From Kluyvera ascorbata ATCC 33433 (lineage in GTDB: Bacteria; Pseudomonadota; Gammaproteobacteria; Enterobacterales; Enterobacteriaceae), in the NCBI RefSeq assembly GCF_000735365.1, contig NZ_JMPL01000003.1, forward strand, positions 1 through 64,000: 64,000 bases of DNA, written 5' to 3'. A model generated the notes under the pieces. The model was not told where the DNA came from. It did no database searches and worked only from the letters and a program-made list of their open reading frames with translations. Below, in pieces: positions 46,929-57,725 of this stretch. Positions within the stretch are counted from its first letter, which is position 1, and every line of letters starts with the position of its first letter. A program made the translations under genes and the position numbers.

Positions 46929-48284
46929 ATGTTACCCCCTTCAACGATGACGCTTCCCTGGCGACAGGATGCCGCCGAACACTACTTTGCCCCGTTAAAC
47001 GCATCGCCCTGGGCGATGATGCTGCACTCAGGCTTCGCGGACCACCCGCACAGCCGTTACGATATCGTGGTGGCCGACCCTTGCCAGACCCTGGTAACCC
47101 GTGGCGATAGCACCCTCATCACCCGTGCAGGGCAAACACAGGCCTCCGGTGACTGCCCGCTCGCGCTGCTGCAGCAGGCCATTGAACGGCTTAACATCTC
47201 GACCGCTCCCCTCGCCGACATTCCGTTTACTGGCGGTGCGGTTGGTCTTTTTGGTTATGATTTGGGCCGTCGCTTTGAAAAGCTGCCCGACCAGGCGCGG
47301 CAGGATGTGAGCGTGCCGGATATGGCCGTTGGGCTTTATGACTGGGCGCTGATTGTGGATCATCAACGCCAGACGGTAACGCTGCTCTGCCACGGCGATA
47401 TTCAGGCCCGCTTACGCTGGCTGGAACAACAGGTTGCCCCTGTCGCCGAGCCTTTCGCCCTCACCTCTGGCTGGCAGTCGAACATGACCCGCGAGCAATA
47501 CGGCGAGAAGTTTCGCCAGGTGCAGGCCTATCTGCACAGCGGCGACTGCTATCAGGTGAACCTCGCCCAGCGTTTTCAGGCGCGCTATCGCGGCGACGAA
47601 TGGGCGGCCTTTGTGGAACTCAACCGTGCGAATCGTGCGCCGTTTAGCGCGTTTTTACGTCTTGAGGAGAGCGCTATTCTTAGCCTTTCTCCCGAACGTT
47701 TTATTCAGCTCGAGCAGGGCTGCATTCAGACTCGGCCGATTAAAGGCACCCTGCCGCGTCTGGGCTCGCCAGAGGCTGACGCCGAGCAGGCCCAGCGGCT
47801 GGCCAACTCGCCGAAAGATCGTGCAGAAAACCTGATGATTGTCGACCTGATGCGCAACGACATTGGGCGCGTCGCTGTCCCGGGAAGTGTTCGCGTGCCG
47901 GAGCTGTTCGTCGTTGAACCGTTCCCGGCGGTACATCATCTGGTGAGCACCATCACCGCGCAGCTGCCAGCGACGCTGCACGCTACCGATCTGCTGCGCG
48001 CCGCGTTTCCCGGCGGCTCAATTACCGGTGCGCCAAAAGTTCGCGCAATGGAGATTATCGACGAACTGGAGCCCCACCGCCGTAACGCCTGGTGCGGCAG
48101 CATCGGCTATGTCAGCGCCTGTGGCAACATGGATACCAGCATCACCATTCGCACGGTAACGGCCTCGGACGGCACGCTTTACTGCTCGGCGGGCGGCGGC
48201 CTGGTCGCCGATAGCGACGAAGATGCGGAATATCAGGAAACATTTGATAAAGTGAATAGAATCCTTCAACAACTGGAGTCCTGA
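46929..48284 (+). CDS. pabB: Aminodeoxychorismate synthase component I
   Basis: A 451-residue enzyme of folate synthesis: with ammonia from PabA it turns chorismate into 4-amino-4-deoxychorismate. It is a chorismate-utilising fold with the conserved PIKGTLPR (covalent lysine, ~residues 273-280), [25 protein letters not shown] and CGSIGY motifs. It aligns with E. coli PabB (453 residues). nudL follows after 2 bp. Confidence 0.96.
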   Translation: MLPPSTMTLPWRQDAAEHYFAPLNASPWAMMLHSGFADHPHSRYDIVVADPCQTLVTRGDSTLITRAGQTQASGDCPLALLQQAIERLNISTAPLADIPFTGGAVGLFGYDLGRRFEKLPDQARQDVSVPDMAVGLYDWALIVDHQRQTVTLLCHGDIQARLRWLEQQVAPVAEPFALTSGWQSNMTREQYGEKFRQVQAYLHSGDCYQVNLAQRFQARYRGDEWAAFVELNRANRAPFSAFLRLEESAILSLSPERFIQLEQGCIQTRPIKGTLPRLGSPEADAEQAQRLANSPKDRAENLMIVDLMRNDIGRVAVPGSVRVPELFVVEPFPAVHHLVSTITAQLPATLHATDLLRAAFPGGSITGAPKVRAMEIIDELEPHRRNAWCGSIGYVSACGNMDTSITIRTVTASDGTLYCSAGGGLVADSDEDAEYQETFDKVNRILQQLES

Positions 48285-48286
48285 CA

Positions 48287-48865
48287 ATGCAAGAGCCCGC
48301 GCTGAACCTGGATGACTTCCTCTCCCGCTTTCAGCTGCTTCGCCCGCAGACCGCGCGGGCAGCATTAAACGCCAGACAGGCGGCGGTACTGGTGCCCATT
48401 GTTCGCCGCCCCGAGCCGGGCCTGCTGCTGACCCAGCGCTCGGCGCGTTTGCGCAAACACCCCGGCCAGGTGGCCTTCCCCGGCGGTGCCGTAGACAGCA
48501 CCGATGCCTCGCTGATTGCCGCCGCACTGCGTGAAGCGCAGGAAGAGGTCGCCATTCCTCCGGAGTGCGTGGATATCATCGGCGTGCTGCCGCCGGTCGA
48601 CAGCGTGACCGGCTTTCAGGTTACGCCGGTGCTCGGGGTGATCCCGCCGGATCTGCACTATCACGCCAGCGAAGATGAAGTGGCGTCGGTGTTTGAAATG
48701 CCGCTTGCCGAAGCGCTACGTCTGGGGCGTTATCACCCGCTCGATATTCACCGCCGTGGCAATGAGCATCGCGTTTGGCTTTCGTGGTATCAGCACTATT
48801 TTGTCTGGGGCATGACCGCCGGCATTATTCGTGAGCTGGCGCTACAGGTGGGCCTAAAACCCTGA
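48287..48865 (+). CDS. nudL: Coenzyme A pyrophosphatase NudL
   Basis: A 192-residue Nudix hydrolase. The Nudix box is [23 protein letters not shown] (~66-88), and the preceding [21 protein letters not shown] is the CoA-pyrophosphatase signature. It cleaves CoA or acyl-CoA to phosphopantetheine derivatives. Directly behind pabB and co-transcribed, as in E. coli. Confidence 0.94.
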   Translation: MQEPALNLDDFLSRFQLLRPQTARAALNARQAAVLVPIVRRPEPGLLLTQRSARLRKHPGQVAFPGGAVDSTDASLIAAALREAQEEVAIPPECVDIIGVLPPVDSVTGFQVTPVLGVIPPDLHYHASEDEVASVFEMPLAEALRLGRYHPLDIHRRGNEHRVWLSWYQHYFVWGMTAGIIRELALQVGLKP

Positions 48866-49030
48866 CTATACTTACCCTGAAAACCGGCATTTCAGCATTA
48901 GTAAAATCAACGCTACACATTAATTAAATTCATGTGAATAGTTCAGCTGAGTTTCAGGTTCCCTCATACACTATGCGCAGTTATTACATCGTTGCCGCAA
49001 CAACGCGGCAACCCTGTCAGGAGTGTTAAA

Positions 49031-50395
49031 GTGATTAGTATATTCGACATGTTTAAGGTGGGGATTGGTCCCTCATCTTCCCATACTGTAGGGCCGATGA
49101 AGGCTGGCAAACAGTTCGTCGATGACCTGGTCGAAAAGGGACTGATTGATGACGTGACGCGCGTTGCCGTCGACGTCTATGGTTCACTGTCCCTCACCGG
49201 TAAGGGCCACCATACCGATATCGCGATTATTATGGGTCTGGCGGGCAACCAGCCGGATACCGTCGATATTGATGCCATCCCGGCATTTATTCGTGACGTT
49301 GAAGCACGCGGCCGTCTGCTGCTAGCGCTTGGCCGCGTTGAGGTCGATTTCCCGGCCGATAACGGCATGCGCTTCCATAACGGTAATCTGCCGCTGCACG
49401 AAAACGGCATGCAGATAACCGCTTGGGCAGGTGACGCCGAGCTCTACAGCAAAACCTATTATTCTATCGGCGGCGGTTTTATCGTCGACGCAGAGCATTT
49501 TGGCAAAGCGGACAGCGGCGAAGTGCAGGTGCCTTACCCGTTTGCTTCAGCGACCGAAATGCTCAACTACTGTAAAGAGACCGGCCTGTCGCTCTCTGGC
49601 ATGGTGATGCAGAACGAACTGGCGCTGCACAGCAAGAAAGAGATTGAAGACTACTTCGAGAACGTTTGGCAGACCATGCGCGCCTGTATTGACCGCGGCA
49701 TGAATACCGAAGGCGTGCTGCCGGGTCCGCTGCGCGTACCGCGTCGTGCTTCCGCGCTGCGCCGTATGCTGGTTTCCAGCGATAAGCTCTCCAGCGACCC
49801 GATGAACGTCATCGACTGGGTGAACATGTTCGCGCTGGCGGTAAACGAAGAGAACGCCGCCGGTGGCCGCGTGGTCACAGCACCGACCAACGGCGCCTGC
49901 GGTATCGTTCCGGCGGTACTGGCCTATTACGATCACTTTATCGAGTCCGTTAGCCCGGATATCTATATTCGCTACTTCCTGGCCTCCGGTGCCATTGGCG
50001 CGCTGTATAAGATGAACGCCTCTATCTCCGGCGCGGAAGTGGGTTGCCAGGGTGAAGTGGGCGTAGCCTGTTCGATGGCGGCAGCCGGCCTGGCTGAGCT
50101 GCTGGGTGCCAGCCCAGAGCAGGTGTGCGTCGCGGCGGAAATTGGTATGGAGCATAACCTCGGTCTGACCTGTGACCCGGTTGCAGGCCAGGTTCAGGTG
50201 CCGTGCATTGAGCGTAACGCCATTGCCTCGGTCAAAGCGATTAACGCCGCACGTATGGCGATGCGTCGTACCAGCGAGCCGCGCGTTTCCCTCGACAAGG
50301 TTATTGAAACCATGTACGAAACCGGTAAAGACATGAACGCCAAATATCGCGAAACGTCGCGTGGTGGTCTGGCTATTAAGGTTCAGTGCGACTAA
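49031..50395 (+). CDS. sdaA: L-serine dehydratase SdaA (iron-sulfur type)
   Basis: A 454-residue enzyme that deaminates serine to pyruvate using a 4Fe-4S cluster. Conserved cysteines occur in [26 protein letters not shown] and [18 protein letters not shown]. The start is GTG 49031, with AGGAG 7 bases upstream; the sequence from [21 protein letters not shown] matches E. coli SdaA. A longer in-frame start at 48992 is not conserved. Confidence 0.97.
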   Translation: MISIFDMFKVGIGPSSSHTVGPMKAGKQFVDDLVEKGLIDDVTRVAVDVYGSLSLTGKGHHTDIAIIMGLAGNQPDTVDIDAIPAFIRDVEARGRLLLALGRVEVDFPADNGMRFHNGNLPLHENGMQITAWAGDAELYSKTYYSIGGGFIVDAEHFGKADSGEVQVPYPFASATEMLNYCKETGLSLSGMVMQNELALHSKKEIEDYFENVWQTMRACIDRGMNTEGVLPGPLRVPRRASALRRMLVSSDKLSSDPMNVIDWVNMFALAVNEENAAGGRVVTAPTNGACGIVPAVLAYYDHFIESVSPDIYIRYFLASGAIGALYKMNASISGAEVGCQGEVGVACSMAAAGLAELLGASPEQVCVAAEIGMEHNLGLTCDPVAGQVQVPCIERNAIASVKAINAARMAMRRTSEPRVSLDKVIETMYETGKDMNAKYRETSRGGLAIKVQCD

Positions 50396-50404
50396 TACGT
50401 TATT

Positions 50405-50431
50405 TCGCCTACCCCTAATACGGGTAGGCGA
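50405..50431 (+). terminator. sdaA terminator
   Basis: TCGCCTACCC-ctaatac-GGGTAGGCGA followed by TTTATTT. Confidence 0.8.
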
Positions 50432-50531
50432 TTTATTTGCCTATTTTTTCTCACTATTTTCGCTACCCACTACACTTGCTCTGTTGTCACTGCTATTTTC
50501 ATAACCACTCAAAGCGCGACGAGCAGCGGAT

Positions 50532-52097
50532 ATGCAATCAGCACAAGGAATTATCAGGCTCTACCTTCATAAGCGAATCGCCGTCTGTGTGATTGTCGCG
50601 CTCTGTGCTTTTGCGTTGACACTAGGAATACGATTTATTTCGCAGCACAGCATAAATCAGCATCAGATTGATGCTCTCACGGCCCACTCCGTCGACCGTC
50701 TCAACCGAATCCTACAACCGCTAAAAACACAACGTGCAGAGATGCTCGCCCTGGTCGGACAGCCGTGTGAGGCCATTCATCTGCCGCTGCGTAAACTGGC
50801 CGTCATGCTGCAAACGGTACGCTCTATTGCGCTGGTTAAATCGGGCAAGCTTTATTGCTCCAGCGCGCTGGGTTCACGCAATATCGACGTCCATTCACTT
50901 CAGCCGCAGTTGCCAACTAAAAATCCATTGCTCCTGCTCACAACCGATCATTCCTTAATGATAGGCAGCCCTATCCTTGTCCAGTGGTTTCCTGCATCGG
51001 CGGATGGTCAGGATGGCGTGATGGTCTCCATCAACATTGATTTAATCAGCAATATCATCCTTGAGTCCGCCCCACCGCTGATAACGCACGTTAGCCTGAA
51101 CGTCGCTGACCAGCATTATCAGCACGATATTGGGATAACCGGGCAGTTAGACAGCACAGGCAATCAGGTGTATCTACGTGCTTCAACTGCCTTCCCGTTT
51201 AGCGTCGCGGCGCTAAGTCCAGGCCCGAACCGGCTTGCGCTCACTAATCTGGTCACCGACCTGCCGCTGGCGCTTATCATGAGCGTTCTGTTTACGTGGA
51301 TTGCCTGGCTTGCGACCGCTGGTCGACTGAGCTTTTCCCGGGAAATTAACATGGGCATCGCTGGTAAAGAGTTCGGCCTTTATTGCCAGCCGCAAATGGA
51401 TGCTCGCGCACAGCGCTGTATCGGCGTGGAGATCCTGCTGCGCTGGAACAATCCGCGCGTCGGCTGGGTCGCGCCGGACGTCTTTATACCCATTGCCGAA
51501 ACGCAAAACCTGATTATTCCGCTGACCCGCTACGTCATCAGCGAAACGGCGCAGCGTCTGCATTTGTTCCCTCAGGATAGCGATTTTCAGATAGGCATCA
51601 ACGTTGCGGCTCCGCACTTTAAAAACGGCAAATTGTTGAAAGATTTAAAGCAGAATTGGTTCAACGTAAACCCCGTACAGCAACTGACTGTAGAACTCAC
51701 CGAGCGTGACGCGCTGAATGACGTGAGCTACCCGTTACGCAGCGAGCTGGGGAACCATCAGATTAAACTGGCGATCGATGATTTTGGCACCGGCAACAGT
51801 TCGCTTTCCTGGCTTGAAATGCTGCATCCAGACATCCTGAAAATTGATAAATCTTTTACCAGCGCCATTGGCACCGATGCGGTGAACTCGGCGGTGACGG
51901 ATATCATTATCGCGCTGGGTCAGCGGTTGAATATCGAGCTGGTTGCTGAAGGGGTCGAGACCCAAGCGCAAGCGCTCTATTTGCAGCAGCACGGCGTGCA
52001 TTTGTTGCAAGGGTATCTCTATGCGCAGCCGATGCCGCTGGAGGCATTTCCCGAGTGGCTGGCGACGCATAACAAATTGAATTCGCAGATATCGTAG
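50532..52097 (+). CDS. pdeD: c-di-GMP phosphodiesterase PdeD (CSS-motif EAL)
   Basis: A 521-residue inner-membrane enzyme. It has a first membrane helix (~17-37), a periplasmic CSS-motif domain (with LYCSSALGSRN at ~113 and a cysteine in VGQPCEA), a second helix (~235-257) and a cytoplasmic EAL domain (~270-515). The catalytic residues are intact: EILLRW, VELTERDA, LAIDDFGTGNSS, LKIDKSF, VAEGVETQ and LLQGYLYAQP. It degrades c-di-GMP; in CSS enzymes the periplasmic thiol/disulfide state tunes activity. It matches E. coli YoaD. Confidence 0.94.
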   Translation: MQSAQGIIRLYLHKRIAVCVIVALCAFALTLGIRFISQHSINQHQIDALTAHSVDRLNRILQPLKTQRAEMLALVGQPCEAIHLPLRKLAVMLQTVRSIALVKSGKLYCSSALGSRNIDVHSLQPQLPTKNPLLLLTTDHSLMIGSPILVQWFPASADGQDGVMVSINIDLISNIILESAPPLITHVSLNVADQHYQHDIGITGQLDSTGNQVYLRASTAFPFSVAALSPGPNRLALTNLVTDLPLALIMSVLFTWIAWLATAGRLSFSREINMGIAGKEFGLYCQPQMDARAQRCIGVEILLRWNNPRVGWVAPDVFIPIAETQNLIIPLTRYVISETAQRLHLFPQDSDFQIGINVAAPHFKNGKLLKDLKQNWFNVNPVQQLTVELTERDALNDVSYPLRSELGNHQIKLAIDDFGTGNSSLSWLEMLHPDILKIDKSFTSAIGTDAVNSAVTDIIIALGQRLNIELVAEGVETQAQALYLQQHGVHLLQGYLYAQPMPLEAFPEWLATHNKLNSQIS

Positions 52098-52182
52098 CCC
52101 GAGTGAACGAAGTGACCCGGGAGTTCCCCAAAGTCACTTCTTCTCGTAGTCCCGCCAGGCAAAGCGCCGCCGGGATTACTCA
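52096..52182. repeat. Pair of REP-like elements
   Basis: GTAGCCCGAGTGAACGAAG...CCCGGGAG (52096-52125) and GTAGTCCCGCCAGGCAAAGCGCCGCCGGGATTACTC (52146-52182) between convergent pdeD and yoaE. Confidence 0.7.
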
Positions 52183-52188
52183 ACTACC

Positions 52189-53754
52189 TTATTCGTCTTC
52201 GTCGTGTGGTGAAGCCAGCTTCACCACGCGAATCTGATCGACACGATAGTTATTGGCCGCCGTAATCGTGATGTGCAACGATGGCAGTTCAATCACATCG
52301 CCAACATGAGGGATCTGCCCGTTGACGGCAATCACCAGCCCCGCCACCGTCGCGATATCATCATCCACCAGGTTATCCAGCCCCAATGCATGCTGGAACG
52401 CGTGCAGGTCGGTGGTGCCCTTCACCAGCCAGCCGTCGCCATCCGCCACAATTTCCGGCGTTTCGTCAGCGTCCGGGAATTCACCGGCAATCGCTTCCAG
52501 CACGTCCAGCGGCGTGACCAGCCCCTGTACCACACCAAACTCGTTGGTCACGATAACGAAGCTTCCGCGCGCCCGACGCAGTACGCCCAGCAGGTTGATA
52601 GGATCCAGCGTGTCCGGGACGATAATCGCCGGTGTTGCCGAGGCTATCGCCAGGACGTCTTCACCCGCTTCCAGCGCCACCAGCAGCTCTTTAGCACGCA
52701 CGATGCCGACGATTTCATCCAGCTCACCCCGACACACCGGGAACAGGCTGTGTGGCGATGACAGCAGCTGCTGGCGGATTTCTTCGGTACTCAGGTCCGC
52801 ATCCACCCAGCTAATTTCCCCACGCGGGGTCATAATGCTGCGCAGCGAACGAGAGGCCAGCGTCAGAACGCCGTTAATCATATAGCGTTCTTCTTCCACG
52901 AACGCGCCTTCCGGCACCGGCATCGTCGGCTGTTGACCTTCGTCATTTGCCGCATTCACCTGCTTACGGTTGCCCATGAGGCGCAAAATGGCATCTGCCG
53001 TACGCGCACGTAACGGCAGCGTCGACTGGTGGCGAATAAAGTTACGACGGGCAATCTGGTTGAACAGCTCAATAATAATCGAGAAGCCAATCGCCGCGTA
53101 CAGATAGCCTTTCGGAATATGGAAGCCGAAGCCTTCGGCAACCAGGCTCAGACCAATCATCAGCAGGAAGCTCAGACACAGCACCACCACCGTTGGGTGC
53201 TGGTTGACGAAATTCGTCAACGGCTTCGAGGCCAGCAGCATCACGCCCATCGCAATCACGACTGCCGCCATCATCACCGGAAGATGGTTCACCATCCCGA
53301 CCGCGGTAATCACCGCATCAAGCGAGAAGACGGCATCCAGTACGACAATCTGCGCCACCACAACCCAGAAGCTGGAATAGCCTTTACCGTGCCCGGAATC
53401 GTGCTGGCGGTTTTCCAGCCGTTCGTGCAGCTCGGTCGTCGCTTTAAACAGCAGGAATAGACCCCCGACCAACATAATAAGGTCTCGTCCGGAGAACGTC
53501 TGCCCCCATACGCTGAAGAGCGGCGCGGTCAGCGTGACCATCCATGAGATGACGGAAAGCAATCCCAGACGCATCACTAACGCGAGCGACAGGCCAATCA
53601 GACGCGCTTTATCTCGTTGTTTTGGTGGCAATTTATCGGCAAGAATGGCGATAAACACCAGGTTATCAATACCGAGAACGATTTCCAGAACGACAAGCGT
53701 CAATAATCCAGCCCAGATTGACGGGTCCATTAGCAATTCCATAAACCACTCCAA
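52189..53754 (-). CDS. yoaE: TerC/CBS/CorC-domain inner membrane protein YoaE
   Basis: A 521-residue protein with an N-terminal TerC-type membrane domain (about seven helices, residues 10-240; [20 protein letters not shown] and [14 protein letters not shown] carry the conserved acidic residues), a CBS pair (~305-420) and a CorC/HlyC C-terminal domain (~435-515). It matches E. coli YoaE. TerC proteins are linked to metal-ion efflux, notably manganese, and to metal loading of exported proteins; the exact cargo is not established. ATG 53754 follows GAG. Confidence 0.94.
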   Translation of the reverse strand: MEWFMELLMDPSIWAGLLTLVVLEIVLGIDNLVFIAILADKLPPKQRDKARLIGLSLALVMRLGLLSVISWMVTLTAPLFSVWGQTFSGRDLIMLVGGLFLLFKATTELHERLENRQHDSGHGKGYSSFWVVVAQIVVLDAVFSLDAVITAVGMVNHLPVMMAAVVIAMGVMLLASKPLTNFVNQHPTVVVLCLSFLLMIGLSLVAEGFGFHIPKGYLYAAIGFSIIIELFNQIARRNFIRHQSTLPLRARTADAILRLMGNRKQVNAANDEGQQPTMPVPEGAFVEEERYMINGVLTLASRSLRSIMTPRGEISWVDADLSTEEIRQQLLSSPHSLFPVCRGELDEIVGIVRAKELLVALEAGEDVLAIASATPAIIVPDTLDPINLLGVLRRARGSFVIVTNEFGVVQGLVTPLDVLEAIAGEFPDADETPEIVADGDGWLVKGTTDLHAFQHALGLDNLVDDDIATVAGLVIAVNGQIPHVGDVIELPSLHITITAANNYRVDQIRVVKLASPHDEDE

Positions 53755-53957
53755 CGAGAGACGAGACGAGTCATCGCTATGTCATGTTTAAGCGAGACGA
53801 TACCAGACGATAGAAAAGCGTGGCGCGAAAGGCCGGGAAGTGCGTCGCAAAAGCGAACGTGTGCAAAAAGGCGTCGGTGACGATCCATACATCGGGCTGA
53901 TGCCCTATACTCCTGTGTGATTAAACGAAGCATTAACATAGCAAAAACAAATGACAT
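53730..53957 (-). CDS. Possible leader ORF overlapping the yoaE start (YoaL-like)
   Basis: An open frame of up to 75 codons ending 25 bases inside yoaE in another frame ([18 protein letters not shown]...). E. coli has a small protein gene, yoaL, just upstream of yoaE and reported to affect yoaE translation. The position here agrees, but I cannot confirm homology. No good ribosome site precedes ATG 53957; internal starts at 53939 or 53933 are possible. A short basic peptide would be made. Confidence 0.35.
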   Translation of the reverse strand: MSFVFAMLMLRLITQEYRASARCMDRHRRLFAHVRFCDALPGLSRHAFLSSGIVSLKHDIAMTRLVSRWSGLWNC

Positions 53958-54197
53958 TTTGGCAGAGATTTACGAGTCTTTGCAAAATGTAAGGTAATTT
54001 TTTGCACCACAAAATAATTGCGGCTCTTTAACTAAATTACGGATCTTCATCACATTAATTATTCTTTCACTGTCTAAAATAATTCTCGGTAGTTATTTAT
54101 TTTTTGTCTCTAACCCTTGTCTGAATCGATTCGGTAACGTGTCGACTCATGAATGTATCAGCCCTACTGATACACACGATAATAAAGGAGGTAGCAA
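53755..54197. other. yoaE-manX divergent control region
   Basis: 443 bp. The manX side is AT-rich, with a candidate CRP site at 54036-54057 (right half ATCACATT intact, left half poor, 14 of 22 consensus positions). E. coli manXYZ is known to be CRP- and Mlc-controlled. The yoaE side contains the possible leader ORF. Confidence 0.5.
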
Positions 54198-55166
54198 GTG
54201 ACGATTGCTATTGTAATAGGCACACATGGTTGGGCAGCAGAACAACTGCTGAAAACGGCAGAAATGCTGTTGGGCGAGCAGGACAATGTTGGCTGGATCG
54301 ATTTCGTGCCTGGCGAGAATGCAGACACGTTAATCGAAAAATACAATGCGCAACTGGCTAAGCTTGATACCAGCAAAGGCGTGTTGTTCCTTGTTGACAC
54401 CTGGGGCGGTAGCCCATTCAACGCGGCAAGCCGCATTGTTGTTGATAAAGAAAACTATGAAGTGATTGCGGGCGTCAACGTACCGATGCTGGTCGAAACC
54501 TTCATGGCGCGTGACGATAACCCAAGCTTTGACGAGCTGGTTGCGCTGGCGGTGGAAACCGGTAGCGAAGGCGTGAAAGCGCTGAAAGCCAAACCTGTCG
54601 AGAAAGCTGCTCCGGTTGCGGCTCCTGCTGCACCGAAAGCCGCCGCTCCGGCGAAACCAATGGGCCCGAACGACTACATGACCATCGGTCTGGCGCGTAT
54701 CGATGACCGTCTGATTCACGGCCAGGTTGCGACCCGTTGGACCAAAGAGACCAACGTCACCCGCATCATTGTCGTCAGCGATGAAGTTGCCGCCGATACC
54801 GTGCGTAAAACCCTGCTGACTCAGGTTGCTCCTCCAGGCGTAACGGCACACGTTGTCGATGTCGCCAAAATGATCCGCGTTTACAACAACCCGAAATATG
54901 CAGGCGATCGTGTGATGCTGCTGTTCACCAACCCGACCGACGTTGAACGTATCGTCGAAGGCGGCGTGAAACTGACCAGCGTAAACATTGGTGGCATGGC
55001 ATTCCGTCAGGGCAAAACCCAGGTCAACAACGCGATTTCCGTTGATGAAAAAGATATCGAAGCCTTCAAGAAACTGAATGCCCGCGGTATTGAGCTGGAA
55101 GCCCGTAAGGTCTCCACCGATCAGAAACTGAAAATGATGGATCTGATTGCCAAAGCGGATAAATAA
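54198..55166 (+). CDS. manX: Mannose PTS enzyme IIAB
   Basis: A 322-residue cytoplasmic phosphotransferase. The IIA domain (1-~130) has the phosphorylated histidine His10 in IGTHGWAAE. A flexible Ala/Pro/Lys-rich linker (~132-155) joins it to the IIB domain, with its histidine in IDDRLIHGQVATRW (~His176). It passes phosphate from HPr to mannose, glucose or glucosamine. GTG 54198 with AAGGAGG upstream is the start, as in E. coli. Confidence 0.97.
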   Translation: MTIAIVIGTHGWAAEQLLKTAEMLLGEQDNVGWIDFVPGENADTLIEKYNAQLAKLDTSKGVLFLVDTWGGSPFNAASRIVVDKENYEVIAGVNVPMLVETFMARDDNPSFDELVALAVETGSEGVKALKAKPVEKAAPVAAPAAPKAAAPAKPMGPNDYMTIGLARIDDRLIHGQVATRWTKETNVTRIIVVSDEVAADTVRKTLLTQVAPPGVTAHVVDVAKMIRVYNNPKYAGDRVMLLFTNPTDVERIVEGGVKLTSVNIGGMAFRQGKTQVNNAISVDEKDIEAFKKLNARGIELEARKVSTDQKLKMMDLIAKADK

Positions 55167-55228
55167 CCGCTCGGGCAACGTTTTTTAGCTTTCACACTTA
55201 AGTCTGTATAAGCAATAGGAGAAGTACA

Positions 55229-56029
55229 ATGGAGATTACCACTCTTCAGATTGTGCTGGTGTTCATCGTCGCATGTATCGCGGGTATGGAGTCGGTACTT
55301 GATGAATTTCAGTTCCACCGTCCGCTGGTGGCCTGTACGCTAATCGGTGCCGTTCTTGGGGACATGAAAACCGGTATTATCATCGGTGGTACCCTTGAAA
55401 TGATCGCGCTGGGCTGGATGAACATCGGTGCAGCAGTAGCACCAGATGCCGCATTGGCCTCAATTATTTCAACCGTTCTGGTTATTGCCGGTCACCAAAG
55501 CATTGGTGCAGGTATCGCTCTGGCGATTCCACTGGCAGCAGCAGGCCAGGTTCTGACCATCATCGTTCGTACTATCACCGTTGCCTTCCAGCACGCGGCG
55601 GATAAAGCGGCGGAAAACGGTAACCTGACGGCCATCTCGTGGCTGCACGTCTCTTCCCTGTTCCTGCAAGCAATGCGTATCGCTATCCCAGCGGTTATCG
55701 TTGCCGTATCCGTAGGCACCAGTGAAGTTCAGGGCCTGTTGAACGCCCTGCCAGAAGTGGTCACCAGCGGTCTGAACATCGCCGGTGGTATGATTGTGGT
55801 AGTTGGTTATGCGATGGTCATCAACATGATGCGCGCAGGCTACCTGATGCCGTTCTTCTATCTCGGCTTCGTTACCGCGGCGTTTACTAACTTCAACCTG
55901 GTTGCTCTGGGTGTGATTGGTGCAGTTATGGCCATCCTCTACATTCAGCTGAGCCCGAAATATAACCGCGTAGCCGGTGCGCCAGTTCAGGCTGCTGGTA
56001 ATAACGATCTTGATAACGAACTGGACTAA
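55229..56029 (+). CDS. manY: Mannose PTS enzyme IIC
   Basis: A 266-residue inner-membrane channel subunit with about eight helices (LVFIVACIAGMESVLDEFQFHRPLVACTLIGAVLGD). With ManZ it forms the sugar-translocating part of the mannose transporter, which is also a receptor for some bacteriocins and for phage lambda DNA entry. AGGAG lies 8 bases before ATG 55229. The stop is 12 bp before manZ. Confidence 0.97.
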   Translation: MEITTLQIVLVFIVACIAGMESVLDEFQFHRPLVACTLIGAVLGDMKTGIIIGGTLEMIALGWMNIGAAVAPDAALASIISTVLVIAGHQSIGAGIALAIPLAAAGQVLTIIVRTITVAFQHAADKAAENGNLTAISWLHVSSLFLQAMRIAIPAVIVAVSVGTSEVQGLLNALPEVVTSGLNIAGGMIVVVGYAMVINMMRAGYLMPFFYLGFVTAAFTNFNLVALGVIGAVMAILYIQLSPKYNRVAGAPVQAAGNNDLDNELD

Positions 56030-56041
56030 CAGGTGAGCGAA

Positions 56042-56896
56042 ATGGTTGATATGACTAAAACTACCACCACCGAGAAAAAACTCACACCGAGTGATATTCG
56101 TGGCGTGTTCATTCGTTCTAACCTGTTCCAGGGTTCATGGAACTTCGAACGTATGCAGGCGCTGGGCTTCTGCTTCTCTATGGTTCCAGCGATTCGTCGT
56201 CTGTACCCAGAGAACAACGATGCGCGTAAACAGGCCATCAAGCGTCACCTGGAATTCTTTAACACCCATCCATACGTAGCAGCGCCGGTACTCGGCGTAA
56301 CGCTGGCGATGGAAGAGCAGCGTGCGAACGGCGCAGAGATCGACGATGGTGCTATCAACGGTATCAAAGTTGGTCTGATGGGGCCGCTGGCAGGCGTGGG
56401 TGACCCAATCTTCTGGGGTACCGTACGTCCGGTATTCGCGGCACTGGGTGCCGGTATCGCGATGAGCGGCAGCCTGCTTGGGCCACTGCTGTTCTTCATC
56501 CTCTTCAACGCAGTACGTCTGCTGACCCGTTACTACGGCGTGGCTTACGGCTACCAGAAAGGGATCGACATCGTTAAGGATATGGGCGGCGGCTTCCTGC
56601 AGAAACTGACTGAGGGGGCGTCAATCCTCGGCCTGTTTGTCATGGGGGCATTGGTTAACAAGTGGACGCACGTGAACATCCCGCTGGTGGTTTCGACCAT
56701 CACCGGTCAGGATGGTCAGACTCGTGTTACCACCGTGCAGACCATCCTGGATCAGCTGATGCCGGGTCTGGTACCGCTGCTGCTGACCTTCGCCTGTATG
56801 TGGCTGCTGCGTAAGAAAGTTAACGCCCTGTGGATCATCATTGGCTTCTTCGTCATTGGTATCGCAGGCTACGCTGTCGGCCTGCTGGGTCTGTAA
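56042..56896 (+). CDS. manZ: Mannose PTS enzyme IID
   Basis: A 284-residue inner-membrane subunit ([50 protein letters not shown]) matching E. coli ManZ. ATG 56042 follows AGGTGA at 5 bases and gives [14 protein letters not shown], the conserved start; GTG 56033 is less likely. Last gene of manXYZ before a strong terminator. Confidence 0.97.
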   Translation: MVDMTKTTTTEKKLTPSDIRGVFIRSNLFQGSWNFERMQALGFCFSMVPAIRRLYPENNDARKQAIKRHLEFFNTHPYVAAPVLGVTLAMEEQRANGAEIDDGAINGIKVGLMGPLAGVGDPIFWGTVRPVFAALGAGIAMSGSLLGPLLFFILFNAVRLLTRYYGVAYGYQKGIDIVKDMGGGFLQKLTEGASILGLFVMGALVNKWTHVNIPLVVSTITGQDGQTRVTTVQTILDQLMPGLVPLLLTFACMWLLRKKVNALWIIIGFFVIGIAGYAVGLLGL

Positions 56897-56909
56897 TATC
56901 TGTAGTATG

Positions 56910-56936
56910 CCGGGGGCCCTGCCCCCGGTTTTTTTT
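56910..56936 (+). terminator. manXYZ terminator
   Basis: CCGGGGGC-cct-GCCCCCGG followed by eight T residues, ending just before the yobD ribosome site. Confidence 0.9.
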
Positions 56937-56949
56937 ATCTGGAGGCTTA

Positions 56950-57408
56950 ATGACAATCACGGATCTGGTACTGGTTCTCTTTATCATTGCAATGCTGGCA
57001 TTTGCCATCTACGACCAGTTCATCATGCCCCGCCGTCATGGCACCACTCTGCTGTCCGTTCCGCTGCTGCGCGCTGGCCGTGTCGACAGCGTTATCTTCG
57101 TTGTACTGATCGTTATCCTGGTTTACAACAATGTGAATAACCACGGTGAATTAATCACCACATGGTTATTATGTGCTCTAGCGCTGACTGGATTTTATCT
57201 GTTCTGGATCCGTAGCCCGAAAATTATCTTTAAAACCGAAGGCTTCTTCTTTGCAAATGCATGGATTAAATACAGTCGAATCCAAAAAATGAATTTATCG
57301 GAAGATGGTGTACTGGTTATGCAATTAGAACAGCGCCGCCTTCTTGTCCGCGTAAAGAATATTGACGACCTGGAAAAGATTTACAAACTTCTCGTTAATT
57401 CTCAATGA
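56950..57408 (+). CDS. yobD: Inner membrane protein YobD (DUF986)
   Basis: A 152-residue protein with three membrane helices (~4-22, 44-62, 68-88) and a cytoplasmic C-terminal part ([34 protein letters not shown]). It matches E. coli YobD, function unknown. ATG 56950 has GGAGG 4 bases away. It lies behind manZ and its terminator, so read-through or its own promoter drives it. Confidence 0.94.
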   Translation: MTITDLVLVLFIIAMLAFAIYDQFIMPRRHGTTLLSVPLLRAGRVDSVIFVVLIVILVYNNVNNHGELITTWLLCALALTGFYLFWIRSPKIIFKTEGFFFANAWIKYSRIQKMNLSEDGVLVMQLEQRRLLVRVKNIDDLEKIYKLLVNSQ

Positions 57409-57414
57409 GTTAAA

Positions 57415-57432
57415 ATATAGCCATCGCTATAT
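57415..57432. promoter_or_regulatory. Candidate MntR box 1
   Basis: ATATAGC-CATC-GCTATAT, a perfect 7-bp inverted repeat like the MntR operator core (ATAGC-N4-GCTAT), starting 7 bp after yobD. Confidence 0.55.
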
Positions 57433-57454
57433 CTGTGCTATTTTCAAACAGATC

Positions 57455-57476
57455 AATTATAGCGTTGGCTATGTTT
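57455..57476. promoter_or_regulatory. Candidate MntR box 2
   Basis: Reading the reverse strand gives AAACATAGC-N4-GCTATAATT, close to the E. coli MntR operator (AAACATAGC-N4-GCTATGTTT). Centred 42 bp from box 1, four helical turns. E. coli mntP is activated by MntR. Confidence 0.7.
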
Positions 57477-57532
57477 ATTCCGCAAAATACCTCCATATTT
57501 GTTAACCTCCTGATTACCCAATAAATCTAAAT

Positions 57533-57551
57533 GAAAATCGTTATCATTAAA
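57533..57551. promoter_or_regulatory. Candidate Fur box before mntP
   Basis: GAAAATCGTTATCATTAAA agrees with the 19-bp Fur consensus at 13 positions. E. coli mntP is also under Fur control. Confidence 0.5.
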
Positions 57552-57599
57552 AGATTAAATAAGCAAGCCTTAGAGTTGTTTTATATTCTAAAAATATGT

Positions 57600-57725
57600 T
57601 AAGGTTGCGCCCGTCGTTGGGGAGTAGCTAATTTCCATTAAATGGAAATGTACGTGTCAACATACTCGTTGAAAAACGTGGTGCGTACGGATTACATCGT
57701 AGTCAAGCGAGACCATAGACGCATT
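57600..57725 (+). ncRNA. yybP-ykoY manganese riboswitch of mntP
   Basis: The leader of mntP has GGGGAGTAGC (57617-57626), the GTCAACATACTCG segment (57656-57668) and AAGCGAGACC (57704-57713), the conserved parts of the yybP-ykoY element. In E. coli this element binds Mn2+ and raises mntP expression. The final hairpin near the start codon region (57730-57786) would control ribosome access. Limits are approximate. Confidence 0.85.
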
